60,360 bases of DNA from Gandjariella thermophila (GCF_005405885.1 NZ_BJFL01000031.1:1-60360); one strand, 5' to 3'. Positions 49,539 to 59,236 are shown, numbered from the stretch's first letter. Translations and numbers: made by a program. The notes: generated by a model from the letters alone, not told the origin.

Positions 49539-49737
49539 CCGTTCGTTGCGTCACCGCGCGCCGGCCGGTTCGCCGGCAGCCCGATCGTCGGCCCCCGGCC
49601 CCGGCGGGTTCCGATTGGTGACCGTCTTACGTGACACGACGGTAGTTCGTTCGGGGTTAACTCTTCACAACGCGAGGTCAGTCGGCCACTTGGCGTGTAG
49701 GTAGGTCATGTTCCTCACATTTCGGGCGGAGGCCGCC

Positions 49738-50520
49738 ATGCGTCGTGTCCGTGTTCTCGCCACCCTCCTCACCGCTGTCGCTGCCGCACTGCTGCTCGCC
49801 GTCCCGGCCAGCGCCGCCGGCGCGATCCGCTACGCCGCGCTCGGCGACTCCTACGCGTCGGGTACCGGCACCGGCCAGTACGACCCCGCCAGCGGAAGCT
49901 GTAACCGCAGCGCGCTGGCCTATCCCTCGCTGTGGAGTTCCGCGCACCAGGTCGCGTCGTTCTCCTTCGTGGCCTGCTCCGGAGCCACCACGGACGACCT
50001 GCTGGCCAACCAGGCGTCCGCGCTCCGCACGACCACCACGCTGGTCACCGTGTCCATCGGCGGCAACGACGTTGGCTTCGGTGACGTGGTGACCACCTGC
50101 ACCATCGGCAGCGACCAGGACTGCGCGAACGCGGTGCAGCGGGCGGAGACCGAGGTGCGGAACACCCTGCCCGGCAAGCTGGACCGGACCTACGCGGCGA
50201 TCCACGGCGCGGCGCCCTCGGCCAGGGTCGTGGTGATGGGCTACCCGCGGCTGTTCGCGACCGGCGCCTGCTGGTTGAGCGCGAGCAAGCGGACCACCCT
50301 GAACGACGCCGCCGACCTGCTGGCCACCACGATCGCCGGCCGAGCGGCCGCGGCCCACTTCACCTTCGTCGACGGCCGGTCGGCCTTCGCCGGGCACGGC
50401 ATCTGCGCCGCCAGTCCGTGGATCAACGGGGTCACCTGGCCGGTGAGTGACTCGTACCACCCGAACCGGGCCGGGCACGCCAATGGCTACCTGCCCGCGC
50501 TGGACGCGGTCACCGGCTGA
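49738..50520 (+). CDS. Secreted SGNH-family lipase/esterase
   Basis: A 260-residue exported hydrolase. The signal peptide (RRVRVLATLLTAVAAALLLA, then VPASAAG) is cleaved after about residue 26. Block I is AALGDSYASGTGTG with catalytic Ser near 36, block III is VSIGGNDVGFGD near 108, and block V is SDSYHPNRAGHANG near 243 with the His. Six cysteines in the mature part (for example GSCNRS, VACSGAT, TTCTIGSDQDC, TGACWL, GICAAS) likely form disulphides, as in the Streptomyces lipase SCO1725. The ATG at 49738 has GGAGG 5 nt upstream; the ATG at 49708 would spoil the signal peptide. Confidence 0.92.
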   Translation: MRRVRVLATLLTAVAAALLLAVPASAAGAIRYAALGDSYASGTGTGQYDPASGSCNRSALAYPSLWSSAHQVASFSFVACSGATTDDLLANQASALRTTTTLVTVSIGGNDVGFGDVVTTCTIGSDQDCANAVQRAETEVRNTLPGKLDRTYAAIHGAAPSARVVVMGYPRLFATGACWLSASKRTTLNDAADLLATTIAGRAAAAHFTFVDGRSAFAGHGICAASPWINGVTWPVSDSYHPNRAGHANGYLPALDAVTG

Positions 50521-50536
50521 CCCCGGAACGCGGCAT

Positions 50537-50569
50537 CCGCCGGGCCGTGCCCCCAGCGCGGCCCGGCGG
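50537..50569 (+). terminator. Hairpin terminator after the SGNH hydrolase gene
   Basis: CCGCCGGGCCG at 50537-50547 pairs perfectly with CGGCCCGGCGG at 50559-50569 around an 11-nt loop, starting 17 nt after the stop codon. No T-run follows. Confidence 0.7.
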
Positions 50570-50660
50570 CCCGCGTCCCCCCCGCCCGCACCCCGAGCAC
50601 GAGCACCCGTGGGATGACCGGAATTGACCACGGATTTGATCGCGGGGACTTGTGCCGGCG

Positions 50661-50691
50661 GCGTCGTCTCGCGTTAGCTACGCGGCGACGC
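50661..50691. repeat. Nested inverted repeat in the LCP upstream region
   Basis: GCGTCG (50661-50666) pairs with CGACGC (50686-50691), and inside CGCGT (50670-50674) pairs with ACGCG (50680-50684) around TAGCT. It lies 110 bp before the LCP start at 50801 in a gap without an ORF and could be an operator or leader hairpin. Confidence 0.5.
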
Positions 50692-50800
50692 GCGGACGGC
50701 GAGCGGGTGAATCGGACAACCGGCCGGCCTGCCGTGCGTCCACATCGACAGGGGGGTGATGAACTCACCATCCGGGGACGCGAAAACGGGAGGTCGGGGA

Positions 50801-51829
50801 ATGGCGCAGCGCGGGACCATGCCGCTCAACTACCAGCGACCGGGTCCACCGAGGGAGTGGTCACAGCAGGTGCGGAGGCGACGGGGGCGACCAGGCCGGG
50901 TCTTTCTGAGCATCCTGCTCGTGATCGTGCTGTTCCTCATCGGCTTCGCCATCTACCTGGACTTCTCGCTGAAGCGCACCAACGCGTTCAGCGACTACGC
51001 GGGCCGCCCCGCCGCGGGCGCGGGCACCAACTGGCTGCTCGTCGGCTCGGACAGCCGGCAGGGCCTGAGCGCCAGCCAGGAGGCCCAGTTGTCCACTGGC
51101 GACGCGGACGGCGGCCGCACCGACACGATGATGCTGATGCACATCCCCAGCGGCTCCGGCAAGCCCACCCTGGTCAGCCTGCCGCGCGACTCCTACGTGC
51201 CGATTCCCGGGCACGGCAGGAACAAGCTGAACGCCGCCTTCGCCTTCGGCGGTCCGCAGTTGCTCACCCGCACCGTGGAAGAGGCCACCGGGCTGCGCAT
51301 CGACCACTACGCGGAGATCGGCTTCGAGGGCTTCGTCGGCGTGGTCGACGCGGTCGGCGGGGTGAACATCTGCGTCGACCAGCCGCTGAAGGACCCGGCC
51401 GCGGGCCTCAACCTCAGCCCGGGATGCCAGGACCTCAACGGCACCCAGGCACTCGGCTACGTGCGCACCCGGCACCTCTACGCCCGCCAGGACCTGGACC
51501 GCATCCAGCACCAGCGCGAGTTCCTCTCCGCGCTGCTGTCCAAGGCCACCAGCGTCGGCGTGCTGGCCAACCCGTTCCGGCTGTTCCCGCTGGCCACCAA
51601 CTCGGTGGACACGCTGACCGTGGACAACGGTGACCACATCTGGAACCTGGCCGGCCTGGCGTTCGCGCTGGGCGGCAACGGCTCCACCACCGGCACCGTG
51701 CCGATCGGCAGCACGCAGACGATCTCGGGGGTCGGTTCCGTGGTGCTGTGGGACAAGACGAAGTCGAAGCAGCTCTTCGACGACTTCCGGCAGGACTCGA
51801 CGGTGCCGGACGGCCTGCTGTCCAAGTAG
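50801..51829 (+). CDS. LytR-CpsA-Psr (LCP) family glycopolymer transferase
   Basis: A 342-residue envelope protein. A short cytoplasmic part is followed by one transmembrane helix at about 35-55 (VFLSILLVIVLFLIGFAIYL) and an extracytoplasmic LCP domain: WLLVGSDSRQ near 79, GGRTDTMMLMHIPS near 104 with the conserved Arg and Asp, VSLPRDSYVPIPG near 124, KLNAAFAFGGPQ near 142, and GYVRTRHLYARQDLDRIQHQ near 224. LCP enzymes attach arabinogalactan or other polymers to peptidoglycan. The ATG at 50801 has GGGAGG 7 nt upstream; the longer start at 50756 or 50759 is possible. No LytR_C domain is present. A strong terminator follows. Confidence 0.92.
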   Translation: MAQRGTMPLNYQRPGPPREWSQQVRRRRGRPGRVFLSILLVIVLFLIGFAIYLDFSLKRTNAFSDYAGRPAAGAGTNWLLVGSDSRQGLSASQEAQLSTGDADGGRTDTMMLMHIPSGSGKPTLVSLPRDSYVPIPGHGRNKLNAAFAFGGPQLLTRTVEEATGLRIDHYAEIGFEGFVGVVDAVGGVNICVDQPLKDPAAGLNLSPGCQDLNGTQALGYVRTRHLYARQDLDRIQHQREFLSALLSKATSVGVLANPFRLFPLATNSVDTLTVDNGDHIWNLAGLAFALGGNGSTTGTVPIGSTQTISGVGSVVLWDKTKSKQLFDDFRQDSTVPDGLLSK

Positions 51830-51844
51830 CCGTTCCGCCCCGCG

Positions 51845-51876
51845 CCGCGGCCCCGCCCGATCCGGCGGGGCCGCGG
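51845..51876. terminator. Hairpin terminator between the LCP gene and the convergent 51913 gene
   Basis: CCGCGGCCCCGCC at 51845-51857 pairs perfectly with GGCGGGGCCGCGG at 51864-51876 around CGATCC. It begins 16 nt after the LCP stop and 37 nt beyond the stop of the convergent gene, so it can serve both. Confidence 0.8.
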
Positions 51877-51912
51877 CCGTTCACGGTGACGGTGGCCGCG
51901 GGGCGGGGTGGC

Positions 51913-52257
51913 TCACCACATCCGCCACAGCGAAACGTCCACCCGGTTCCTGCCCCGGCGTTCCCCGCCGACCAGCCGGGATAACGATGTGCGTGCGGTG
52001 AGCAGCGCGCTGCGGGCCTCGTCGTACTCGCCCGCCTGCAGGTGCCCCATCGCCTGGGCGAGTTCCCCGGTGACCTCGGGAGCCCGGTCCTCCAGCGCGC
52101 TGTGGGCCGGCTCGGTCACCGCGCGCAGCCGGTGCAGCACCTCGGTGAGCGCGTGATCGTCACCGCCGACGATCATGTGCTCAATGGCTGAGGTGACCTC
52201 GCGGTGCAGTTGGTCAAGCAGCGTCTGTGACTCACTCGGGTCTGGCACGCGGAACAC
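51913..52257 (-). CDS. Hypothetical helical protein
   Basis: A 114-residue soluble protein that is mostly predicted helix, with amphipathic stretches LLDQLHREVTSAIEHMIVGG, ALTEVLHRLRAVTEPAHSAL and LAQAMGHLQAGEYDEARSAL. The last looks like one helix-turn-helix repeat of the TPR type, but a single repeat is not diagnostic. No family is recognised. It lies 48 bp upstream of the LLM oxidoreductase stop-side gene order is such that it is downstream of none of the known genes, and it converges with the LCP gene. The start at 52257 has no strong ribosome site. Confidence 0.6.
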   Translation of the reverse strand: MFRVPDPSESQTLLDQLHREVTSAIEHMIVGGDDHALTEVLHRLRAVTEPAHSALEDRAPEVTGELAQAMGHLQAGEYDEARSALLTARTSLSRLVGGERRGRNRVDVSLWRMW

Positions 52258-52305
52258 CGTACGGCCGGGTCGGTCCGGAGTGGACGGGACTCACCCGTAC
52301 GTGGG

Positions 52306-53427
<1,122 letters not shown>

Positions 53428-53480
53428 GGTTCGAACAACGCCGAACGAGTGTTGATGTTCCCGGAGCCGTCGGTGAATGG

Positions 53481-54305
53481 TCACGGCTCGGTCAGGAACT
53501 CGAGCACCCGCTCGGCGAACAGCGCCGGCGCGTCCACCATGGCCAGGTGCCCCTGGTCGGGCAGCGACACCAGCCGTGCGTCCGGCAGGGTGGCGGCAAG
53601 CTCGCGCAGCCCCTGGGCCATCCACTCGCTGCTCGCCGTGCCGAGCAGCAGGAGCACCGGGACACCCAGCCCGGCGAAGCCGTCCCTGGCCCGCCGGGAC
53701 TCCTCCTGGATGCGCATGTCGTAGGGCACGGTGTGGGCCAGCGCGACCGACGCCGGCCAGGTCGGTGCCCGGCGCACCAGGTCGACCTGATCGGCGGGCA
53801 GACCAACCCCTTCTCGGAGGAAGGTGAGCACCGCGGTCTCCCGGTCGCCGGCGGCGACATGGGCGGCGAGCCGGGCGGACAGGGGCGGGTCCAGGGCACC
53901 GGTGTCGCGGCCGATCGGCGGCTCGTAGCCGACCACCCGGCGGACCCGGGCGGCGGCACGGGCCGCGCCGAGGACGAGAAGGGCGCCGGAGGAGTGACCG
54001 AGCACGTTGACGGGCCGACCGGTCTCCTCGGCGACGGCGTCCAGCACCGCGACTACGTCGTCGATTTCCAGCCGCGGGTGGTAGCCGTCCGTGGCGTGGC
54101 CCGTGCGGTCGCCGGAACCTCCGCGACCGCGCCGGTCCACCGCGTACACCGCGTGCCGCTCGGCGAGCAGCGGCAACACCCTGCGCCACTGCGTTCGGTC
54201 GGTCAACGCGCCGCTCACCAGTACCAGGGGGGATCCGGTTCCGGTTCGTTCGACGGCGATCGTCGTACCGTCCGGCGACCGTATCGTGCGCACCGCAGTG
54301 TCCAT
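53481..54305 (-). CDS. Alpha/beta hydrolase
   Basis: A 274-residue cytoplasmic alpha/beta-hydrolase with [16 protein letters not shown] near 8-23, [14 protein letters not shown] near 27, [13 protein letters not shown] near 57, the nucleophile elbow [12 protein letters not shown] near 101 with Ser in the GxSxG motif, and the C-terminal His in [13 protein letters not shown] near 255. The family covers esterases, epoxide hydrolases and haloperoxidase-like enzymes, and the substrate cannot be told. The ATG at 54305 has GGAGG 6 nt upstream. A longer frame exists but has no conserved sequence. It is in line with the LLM oxidoreductase, 53 bp away, and may share its transcript. Confidence 0.87.
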   Translation of the reverse strand: MDTAVRTIRSPDGTTIAVERTGTGSPLVLVSGALTDRTQWRRVLPLLAERHAVYAVDRRGRGGSGDRTGHATDGYHPRLEIDDVVAVLDAVAEETGRPVNVLGHSSGALLVLGAARAAARVRRVVGYEPPIGRDTGALDPPLSARLAAHVAAGDRETAVLTFLREGVGLPADQVDLVRRAPTWPASVALAHTVPYDMRIQEESRRARDGFAGLGVPVLLLLGTASSEWMAQGLRELAATLPDARLVSLPDQGHLAMVDAPALFAERVLEFLTEP

Positions 54306-54579
54306 CGCGTTCCTCCGCCGCTCACCTGCCAGGAACAGCGCCACACCGGCGGGGATCGCCCGCTGGTGGCGCGGTGGGGGTGGTACCCCTGACAAAGATC
54401 CTGGCCCGGCGGAACCGCAAACGCGTTACGCCATCCTGGTCTGGGCCAACAGGGCGGCCAGCCGCGGGATGAGGATTCTCCCGATCGAGGCGGCCACCCA
54501 GGATGCCTGCCCCCTCACCGACGTGAGCGGGCGGGGATGTGCTGGGACGTCGTCCGACGCCCCGACGGCGTACGGCAAC

Positions 54580-54747
54580 CTAGTCGATGCCGCGGACGAT
54601 GTGGTCCTCGGCGTCGATGTCGGACGCCTCGTGCTGCCCGCCGTCCAGCGCCGTCCTGGCCGGCGGCACCAGCGCCGTACGGCTACCGTGCCGCTCGGCG
54701 TCGGTCTCGGCTTCCCGTGGTTCGCTCGGCGCCTCGGTTCTGCCCAT
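54580..54747 (-). CDS. Small acidic hypothetical protein
   Basis: A 55-residue ORF with a strong ribosome site (GGAGGAG 3 nt before the ATG at 54747). The protein is hydrophilic (GRTEAPSEPREAETDAERHG, then ARTALDGGQHEASDIDAEDH) and ends HIVRGID. No family or motif is recognised. An AT-richer region from about 54800 to 54870 upstream may hold its promoter. The gap 54396-54579 beyond it contains no supportable gene. Confidence 0.55.
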   Translation of the reverse strand: MGRTEAPSEPREAETDAERHGSRTALVPPARTALDGGQHEASDIDAEDHIVRGID

Positions 54748-55016
54748 GATCTCCTCCGTTCTCCCTCGCCAGCCTCCGGGTTCCCCATGGGGCATTCGGT
54801 GGAACCTGAGAGTGTGTTCTATTTCACCTTATCCTGCCCGTGTTACGCCTGCGAATTCGCGTACCTTGGTCGGTTCTCGTGTCCGACCTTGGTCCCGCGT
54901 CCGGCATGTGGGTGGCCGTCCGGTCACGGGGCGATATCCAGGTTGCCCGTTGTGGCGGCGCGCATGATTACGCTCACGCTGAGTCGCGGTAACGGGACGC
55001 GGACGGGAGGCCCGAT
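54748..55016. other. AT-richer divergent intergenic region
   Basis: This 269-bp gap between the small acidic gene and the 55017 gene has lower GC than its surroundings, especially 54820-54880 (TTCTATTTCACCTTATCC region). It likely holds divergent promoters. No ORF or clear palindrome was identified. Confidence 0.4.
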
Positions 55017-55388
55017 ATGACGAGCACCTTGTGGGTCCAGGACAGCGCGGCCCGCCGGCTGATCCGCGCCGACCAGATCGTGGAGATCGGCACCGTCGAG
55101 GTGCACCTGGCCACCGCGCCGAGCCGGGAAGCCCGGTGGCGGCTCGAGGTGGAGACCCGGAACACCTATGGCGGCGTGGACGTCGCCTCCGAGCGCGGGG
55201 ACTGGGAGATCGAACCCAGGCAGTTCACCCTCGCCTACGGCCACAGCGACGACTTTCGGCAGCACGCACATGTCCGGCTGGCGGAGACGATCGCCACGTA
55301 CCTAACCTCCGGCGGCGTTGTCAGGGTGTCCGACGAGACCGCGTCGCACCCGGCGCGGTTCGCCTTCGCCCCGTTCGCCGGCGAATAG
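55017..55388 (+). CDS. Hypothetical protein
   Basis: A 123-residue soluble protein, rich in beta strands (TSTLWVQDSAARRLIRADQI, EIGTVEVHLA, RWRLEVETRNTYGGVDV) and ending in FAFAPFAGE. A central WEIEPRQFTLAYGHSDDF is distinctive, but no family is recognised. The ATG at 55017 has GGGAGG 6 nt upstream, so it is a genuine gene. It converges with the DUF985 gene, whose stop is 4 bp away. Confidence 0.65.
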   Translation: MTSTLWVQDSAARRLIRADQIVEIGTVEVHLATAPSREARWRLEVETRNTYGGVDVASERGDWEIEPRQFTLAYGHSDDFRQHAHVRLAETIATYLTSGGVVRVSDETASHPARFAFAPFAGE

Positions 55389-55392
55389 CGGG

Positions 55393-55839
55393 TCAGCGCG
55401 GGCAGAGCCGGCGGATGTCGCCGGCGTGGTCCGGATAGCGGCTGGCGAGTTCCCCGGCGCGGCCGAACTCGACGGCGTCGTCGGTGTAGGGCGGGGCCAT
55501 GAAGGTGCCGAGCAGGCTCCACGCGCCGAGCGTCTCGGTGGCCTGCCAGGTACCGGCCGGCACCGCCACCTGCGGCCGCTGCCCCGCGACCAGGTCCGGG
55601 CCGAGCACCGGCCGGCTCACGCTGCCGTCGGCGTGGGCCAGCAGCATGCGGGCCGGCGCGCCGGCGTGGTAGGCGAACACCTCGGGGTGGGCCAACCGGT
55701 GCAGGGCGGAGAACTCCGGGGCCACCAGCAGGTAGTAGATCGCCGACCCGTGCGCGTCCCGCCAGGTCTGCGCCCACCGGCCCCCCTCGGTGGGCAGCGG
55801 CGCCAGGCCCAGCGCCTCGATGATCTCCGCCGGTTCCAT
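55393..55839 (-). CDS. DUF985-type cupin protein
   Basis: A 148-residue single-domain cupin of the DUF985 family. It starts EPAEIIEALGLAPLPTEGGR, then SAIYYLLVAPEFSALHRLAH, PEVFAYHAGAPARMLL, VAVPAGTWQATETLG and ends SLLGTFMAPPYTDDAVEFG. The His residues in HRLAHPEVFAYH would line a metal or sugar-binding pocket. No activity is established. The ATG at 55839 has GGGGAG 8 nt upstream. It lies 46 bp downstream of the SDR gene on the same strand and may be in its operon. Confidence 0.85.
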   Translation of the reverse strand: MEPAEIIEALGLAPLPTEGGRWAQTWRDAHGSAIYYLLVAPEFSALHRLAHPEVFAYHAGAPARMLLAHADGSVSRPVLGPDLVAGQRPQVAVPAGTWQATETLGAWSLLGTFMAPPYTDDAVEFGRAGELASRYPDHAGDIRRLCPR

Positions 55840-55885
55840 CGCGCTCACTCCCCGTTTCCCGACGCGCGCCGCGCTCCCGGGCCCG

Positions 55886-56662
55886 TCACCAGGTCGGATG
55901 GGCGGACACGCCGCCGTCGACGACGAGGTTCTGCCCGGTGATCCAGGAGGCCAGCGGCGAGGCGAGGAACACGCAGGCGTTGCCCACGTCCTCGGGCGTG
56001 CCCAGGCGGGTGAGCGGCGCGGCCCGGCGCCACCGGGCCACCCCGTCCGGCCAGTCCCGCTCGATGCCGTCCCGCTCAACCAGGCCGGGGGAGACCGCGT
56101 TCACCCGGATCCCGTAGCGGCCGTACTCGAGCGCGGCGGCCCTGGTGTGCATGAGGACCGCCGCCTTGGCCGCGCTGTAGTGCGCGTGGCCGAACGCCGG
56201 CTGGCTGCCCTCGATGGAGGCGATGGAGACGATCGAGCCACCGCCGCCCCGCTCGATCATCCGCGCGGCCGCGGCCCTGGTCGCCAGGAAGGTGACGGCC
56301 GCGTTCCCCGTCATCACCTCCTGCCACTGCTCGGGCGGCATCTCCGGCAGCGCCCGCACCGGCTGCACGCCCGCGTTGTTGACCAGCACGTCGATCCGGC
56401 CGAACGCGGCCACGGTGGCCCGCACCGCGCCGTCCGCCTGCTCGGCGTCCCGCAGGTCGGCCGGCACCGCGGTGGCCCGGCCGCCGGCCGCGCGCACCTC
56501 GGCGACCAGCCGCTCGGCCGGTTCCCGGCTGGTCCGGTAGTGGACGGCGACGGCGGCCCCGGCGGCGGCGAACCGGCGGGCGATGCCGGCGCCGATCATC
56601 CCCCCGGCGCCGGTGACCAGGGCGACCGTGCCGGACAGGTCCGGCAGCGACCCGGAGGACAT
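55886..56662 (-). CDS. Short-chain dehydrogenase/reductase
   Basis: A 258-residue classical SDR with cofactor motif ALVTGAGGMIGAGIARRFAA at 14-33, NNAG at 95-98 (VLVNNAGVQPVRALPEM), catalytic Ser in IVSIASIEG near 145, and YSAAK near 162-166 with Tyr and Lys. The C-terminus VDGGVSAHPTW is typical of the 3-oxoacyl-ACP-reductase-like group. The Arg in HYRTSREPAERL after strand 2 suggests NADP(H). The substrate is unknown. The start at 56662 has GGAGGTGG upstream. It is divergent from the methyltransferase. Confidence 0.92.
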   Translation of the reverse strand: MSSGSLPDLSGTVALVTGAGGMIGAGIARRFAAAGAAVAVHYRTSREPAERLVAEVRAAGGRATAVPADLRDAEQADGAVRATVAAFGRIDVLVNNAGVQPVRALPEMPPEQWQEVMTGNAAVTFLATRAAAARMIERGGGGSIVSIASIEGSQPAFGHAHYSAAKAAVLMHTRAAALEYGRYGIRVNAVSPGLVERDGIERDWPDGVARWRRAAPLTRLGTPEDVGNACVFLASPLASWITGQNLVVDGGVSAHPTW

Positions 56663-56838
56663 CGGTATTCCACCTCCTCGACGACCGTGCGCGGGCCCCG
56701 ATCATGCCAAGCGCGGCCGCCGTCCCCGGGCACGTCCGCCGCTGCCGGGTGTGGCGGGGAACGTACCCGGAGGTCACCCGCCTTCACCGCGCAGACGGCG
56801 CCGAGCGGGCACCCACCGGCTGTGTCAGCCTCGGTGCT

Positions 56839-57585
56839 GTGCCCGCCACCGAACCGCCGCTTCCGGCGCCGCCCCGCCCACCTCGCCGCCCGGCCAACGA
56901 CATCGGGCTCTACGACGAGCTGGCCGAGCAGTGGTGGCGGCCGCGCGGCGTGTTCGCCACGCTGCACTGGCTAGCCCGTGCCCGCGGCGCGCTGGTGCCG
57001 CCCGCCACCCGGCGCGACGCCGTGCTGGTGGACCTGGCCTGCGGCGGCGGCCTGCTCGCCCCGCACGTGGCCGGCAAGGGCTACCGGCACGTCGGCGTCG
57101 ACCTCACCGCCAGCGCGCTGCACCGCGCGTCCGCGCACGGCGTGCTCGCCGTGCGCGGTGACGTGCTGGCCGTGCCGCTGGCCTCCGGCTGCGCCGACGT
57201 GGTGGTCGCCGGGGAGGTGCTGGAGCACGTGCCCGACCTGGCGGGCGCGGTGGCCGAGGCGTGCCGCCTGCTCCGGCCCGGCGGGGTGCTCGTGCTGGAC
57301 ACGCTGGCCGACACCGCGCTGGCCAGGTTCGTCACCGTCACGGTGGGAGAGCGCGTTCCGGGCGGCCCGCCGCCGGGTGTGCACGACCCGGCCCTGTTCG
57401 TGAACCGGGACCGGCTGGTCCGCGAGTGCGCCCGGCACGGGGTGCGGCTGCGGCTGCGGGGCCTGCGCCCGTCACTCGTCGACCTCGCCCGGTGGCTCGC
57501 CGGGCGCGTCGAGCACGTGCGCATGGTGCCGACCCGGTTCACCACCGTGCTGTTCCAGGGACGTGGCGTGAAGGAGCCTTCGTAG
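56839..57585 (+). CDS. UbiG-like SAM-dependent methyltransferase
   Basis: A 248-residue class I methyltransferase. After a Pro-rich start come NDIGLYDELAEQWWRPRGVF, SAM motif I LVDLACGGGLLAP near 56, VGVDLTASALHRAS near 78, VVVAGEVLEHVPDLAGAVAE near 112 and LRPGGVLVLDTLADT near 137. The layout resembles UbiG, which methylates hydroxylated aromatics. The GTG at 56839 is the last start before the conserved part. The next genes are a 24-residue ORF and a type III polyketide synthase, so it may O- or C-methylate the polyketide phenol or pyrone. Confidence 0.85.
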   Translation: MPATEPPLPAPPRPPRRPANDIGLYDELAEQWWRPRGVFATLHWLARARGALVPPATRRDAVLVDLACGGGLLAPHVAGKGYRHVGVDLTASALHRASAHGVLAVRGDVLAVPLASGCADVVVAGEVLEHVPDLAGAVAEACRLLRPGGVLVLDTLADTALARFVTVTVGERVPGGPPPGVHDPALFVNRDRLVRECARHGVRLRLRGLRPSLVDLARWLAGRVEHVRMVPTRFTTVLFQGRGVKEPS

Positions 57586-57622
57586 TCGGGACGCACGCGA
57601 CATCGCGGAAGGGGGAGACCGC

Positions 57623-57697
57623 ATGCCCACCAGCGAGGACGCCGCGGCGGCCGGCCGGTGGCGACCCGGACCGGATCGGGAGGTGGTCCGGTGGTAG
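57623..57697 (+). CDS. 24-codon ORF overlapping the polyketide synthase start
   Basis: An ATG at 57623 with GGGGGAG 5 nt upstream opens a 24-residue frame (MPTSEDAAAAGRWRPGPDRE, then VVRW) that stops at 57695-57697, inside the first codons of the next gene (start 57691). It may be a leader peptide that couples translation of the synthase or a remnant of a longer gene. It has no family match by eye. Confidence 0.45.
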   Translation: MPTSEDAAAAGRWRPGPDREVVRW

Positions 57698-58752
57698 CCG
57701 CGCACCTCGTCGGCACCGGATCGGCGTTTCCCGCGCCGCTGGACCAGGACGACCTGTGGCACGGCTACTTCCACCGGCACTTCGGGCGTAGCCGGGCGGC
57801 ACACCGCATCTTCCGCACCGCCGGGGTGCGCCGCCGGCACGGTGTGGTCAGCCCGCTGACCGAGGACGTCGCCGGGTGGTCCACGGAGCGGCGGATGCGC
57901 CGCTACGCCGAGGAGGCGGAGCCGCTCGGCCGCCGCGCGGTCAGTGAGGCGCTCGCCGCGGCCGACCTCGACCCCGCCGACGTCGGCCTGCTCGCCGTCG
58001 CCTCGTGCACCGGGTACGGCACGCCCGGCCTGGACATCCGGCTCGCCTCGGGGCTGGACATGGGCGCCGACGTGCAGCGTCTGCTGGTCGGCCACATGGG
58101 CTGCTACGCGGCGCTGCCCGGGCTGCGCGCGGCGGCCGACTTCGTGGCCACCCACCGGCGGCCGGCCGTGCTGCTCTGCGTGGAACTCACCACGCTGCAC
58201 CTGCAGCCGCCGACCAGCGACGTCCAGCAGATCGTGGCGCACGCGCTGTTCGGCGACGCCGCCGCGGCGGTGGTGCTGAGCCCGGAGCCGCTGCGCCGGC
58301 CGGGGGCGCCGCCGTCGCTGCGCATGCTGGACCTGGTGGCCCGCACCGACTCGGACTCGGCCGGCGACATGACCTGGGAGGTTACCGACCACGGGTTCCG
58401 GATGCGGCTGTCGCCCCGGGTGCCGGACGTGCTGGCCAGGCACCTCGGGCCCGCCCTCGACGAGTTGCTCACCCCGCACGGGCTCACCCCGGCCGGCGTG
58501 GCCGGGTGGGCGGTGCATCCTGGTGGGCCGAAGATCCTGGACACCGTGCGGCGCGAGTGCGACCTGCCGCCCCAGGCGCTGCGGCCGTCCCGCGAGGTGC
58601 TGGCCGAGCGCGGCAACTGCTCGTCGCCGACCGTGCTGCTGGTGCTGGAGCGGCTGCGCTCCGGCGGTGCGCTCGCCGACGGCGGCCACGTGGTGGCGCT
58701 GGCCTTCGGCCCCGGGCTCACCCTCTACGCGGCGCTGCTGCGCGCCGGCTGA
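57691..58752 (+). CDS. Type III polyketide synthase
   Basis: A 353-residue chalcone-synthase-type enzyme with the full triad: Cys138 in LVGHMGCYAALPG, His276 in GWAVHPGGPKI and Asn309 in ERGNCSSPTVL. Bacterial members make alkylpyrones, alkylresorcinols or naphthalenes from malonyl-CoA and an acyl-CoA starter. The GTG at 57691 has GGGAGG 7 nt upstream and begins the family N-terminus AHLVGTGSAFPAP. The methyltransferase upstream is the only tailoring gene in sight; no UbiA or flavin oxidase is present. The product is not predictable, but a methylated pyrone or phenolic lipid is likely. Confidence 0.92.
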   Translation: MVAAHLVGTGSAFPAPLDQDDLWHGYFHRHFGRSRAAHRIFRTAGVRRRHGVVSPLTEDVAGWSTERRMRRYAEEAEPLGRRAVSEALAAADLDPADVGLLAVASCTGYGTPGLDIRLASGLDMGADVQRLLVGHMGCYAALPGLRAAADFVATHRRPAVLLCVELTTLHLQPPTSDVQQIVAHALFGDAAAAVVLSPEPLRRPGAPPSLRMLDLVARTDSDSAGDMTWEVTDHGFRMRLSPRVPDVLARHLGPALDELLTPHGLTPAGVAGWAVHPGGPKILDTVRRECDLPPQALRPSREVLAERGNCSSPTVLLVLERLRSGGALADGGHVVALAFGPGLTLYAALLRAG

Positions 58753-58764
58753 ACCACCCCGACG

Positions 58765-59118
58765 CTACGTCAGGCGCCCCGCCAGTACGGCCGCCTGGCT
58801 GTGCTCGACGTCCCTGGTGGCGGTGAGCAGGGTGAGCGGGCCGCGGCGGGAGAGTTCCCGCAGCCGGTCGAGTGCGGCGCTGCGTTCCGGCGCGCCCAGT
58901 TCGTCCTCGTAGCGGCGGCGGAACTCGGTGAACCTCGCCGGGTCGTGCCCGTACCACTTGCGCAGTTCGGTGGACGGGGCGACGTCCCTGGCCCACTCGT
59001 CCACGCGGGCGGACTCCTTGCTCAGGCCGCGTGGCCATACCCGATCCACCAGGACGCGCGTCCCGTCCTCGGGCGAGGGTTCGTCGTAGACACGGCGCAG
59101 GCGCACGGTGACGGACAT
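58765..59118 (-). CDS. DUF488-family protein
   Basis: A 117-residue protein of the DUF488 family. It begins SVTVRLRRVYDEPSPEDGTR, has the hallmark VLVDRVWPRGLSKESARVDE near 26-45, WARDVAPSTELRKWYGHDPA near 47 and RFTEFRRRYEDEL near 67, and ends LTLLTATRDVEHSQAAVLAG. The fold is small and alpha/beta; a nucleic-acid or phosphoester role has been guessed for relatives but is unproved. The ATG at 59118 has GGGGAGG 3 nt upstream. It converges with the polyketide synthase gene, whose stop is 12 bp away. Confidence 0.87.
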   Translation of the reverse strand: MSVTVRLRRVYDEPSPEDGTRVLVDRVWPRGLSKESARVDEWARDVAPSTELRKWYGHDPARFTEFRRRYEDELGAPERSAALDRLRELSRRGPLTLLTATRDVEHSQAAVLAGRLT

Positions 59119-59236
59119 CGTCCTCCCCTTCCGCGAGTCCACGAGGGCCGGCGCGCGCCGCGATCAGCCGTGGTGTGCGCCGGTCGGCGACGCTTCCCGG
59201 TGGTCGACGCTAGCGCCGTGACCGTGTGGGGCACGC

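Noticed and set aside
54426-54788. Reverse ORF of 120 codons overlapping the small acidic gene
   Set aside because: Frame is Arg/Pro-rich with a poor start; the 55-codon ORF has a much better ribosome site.
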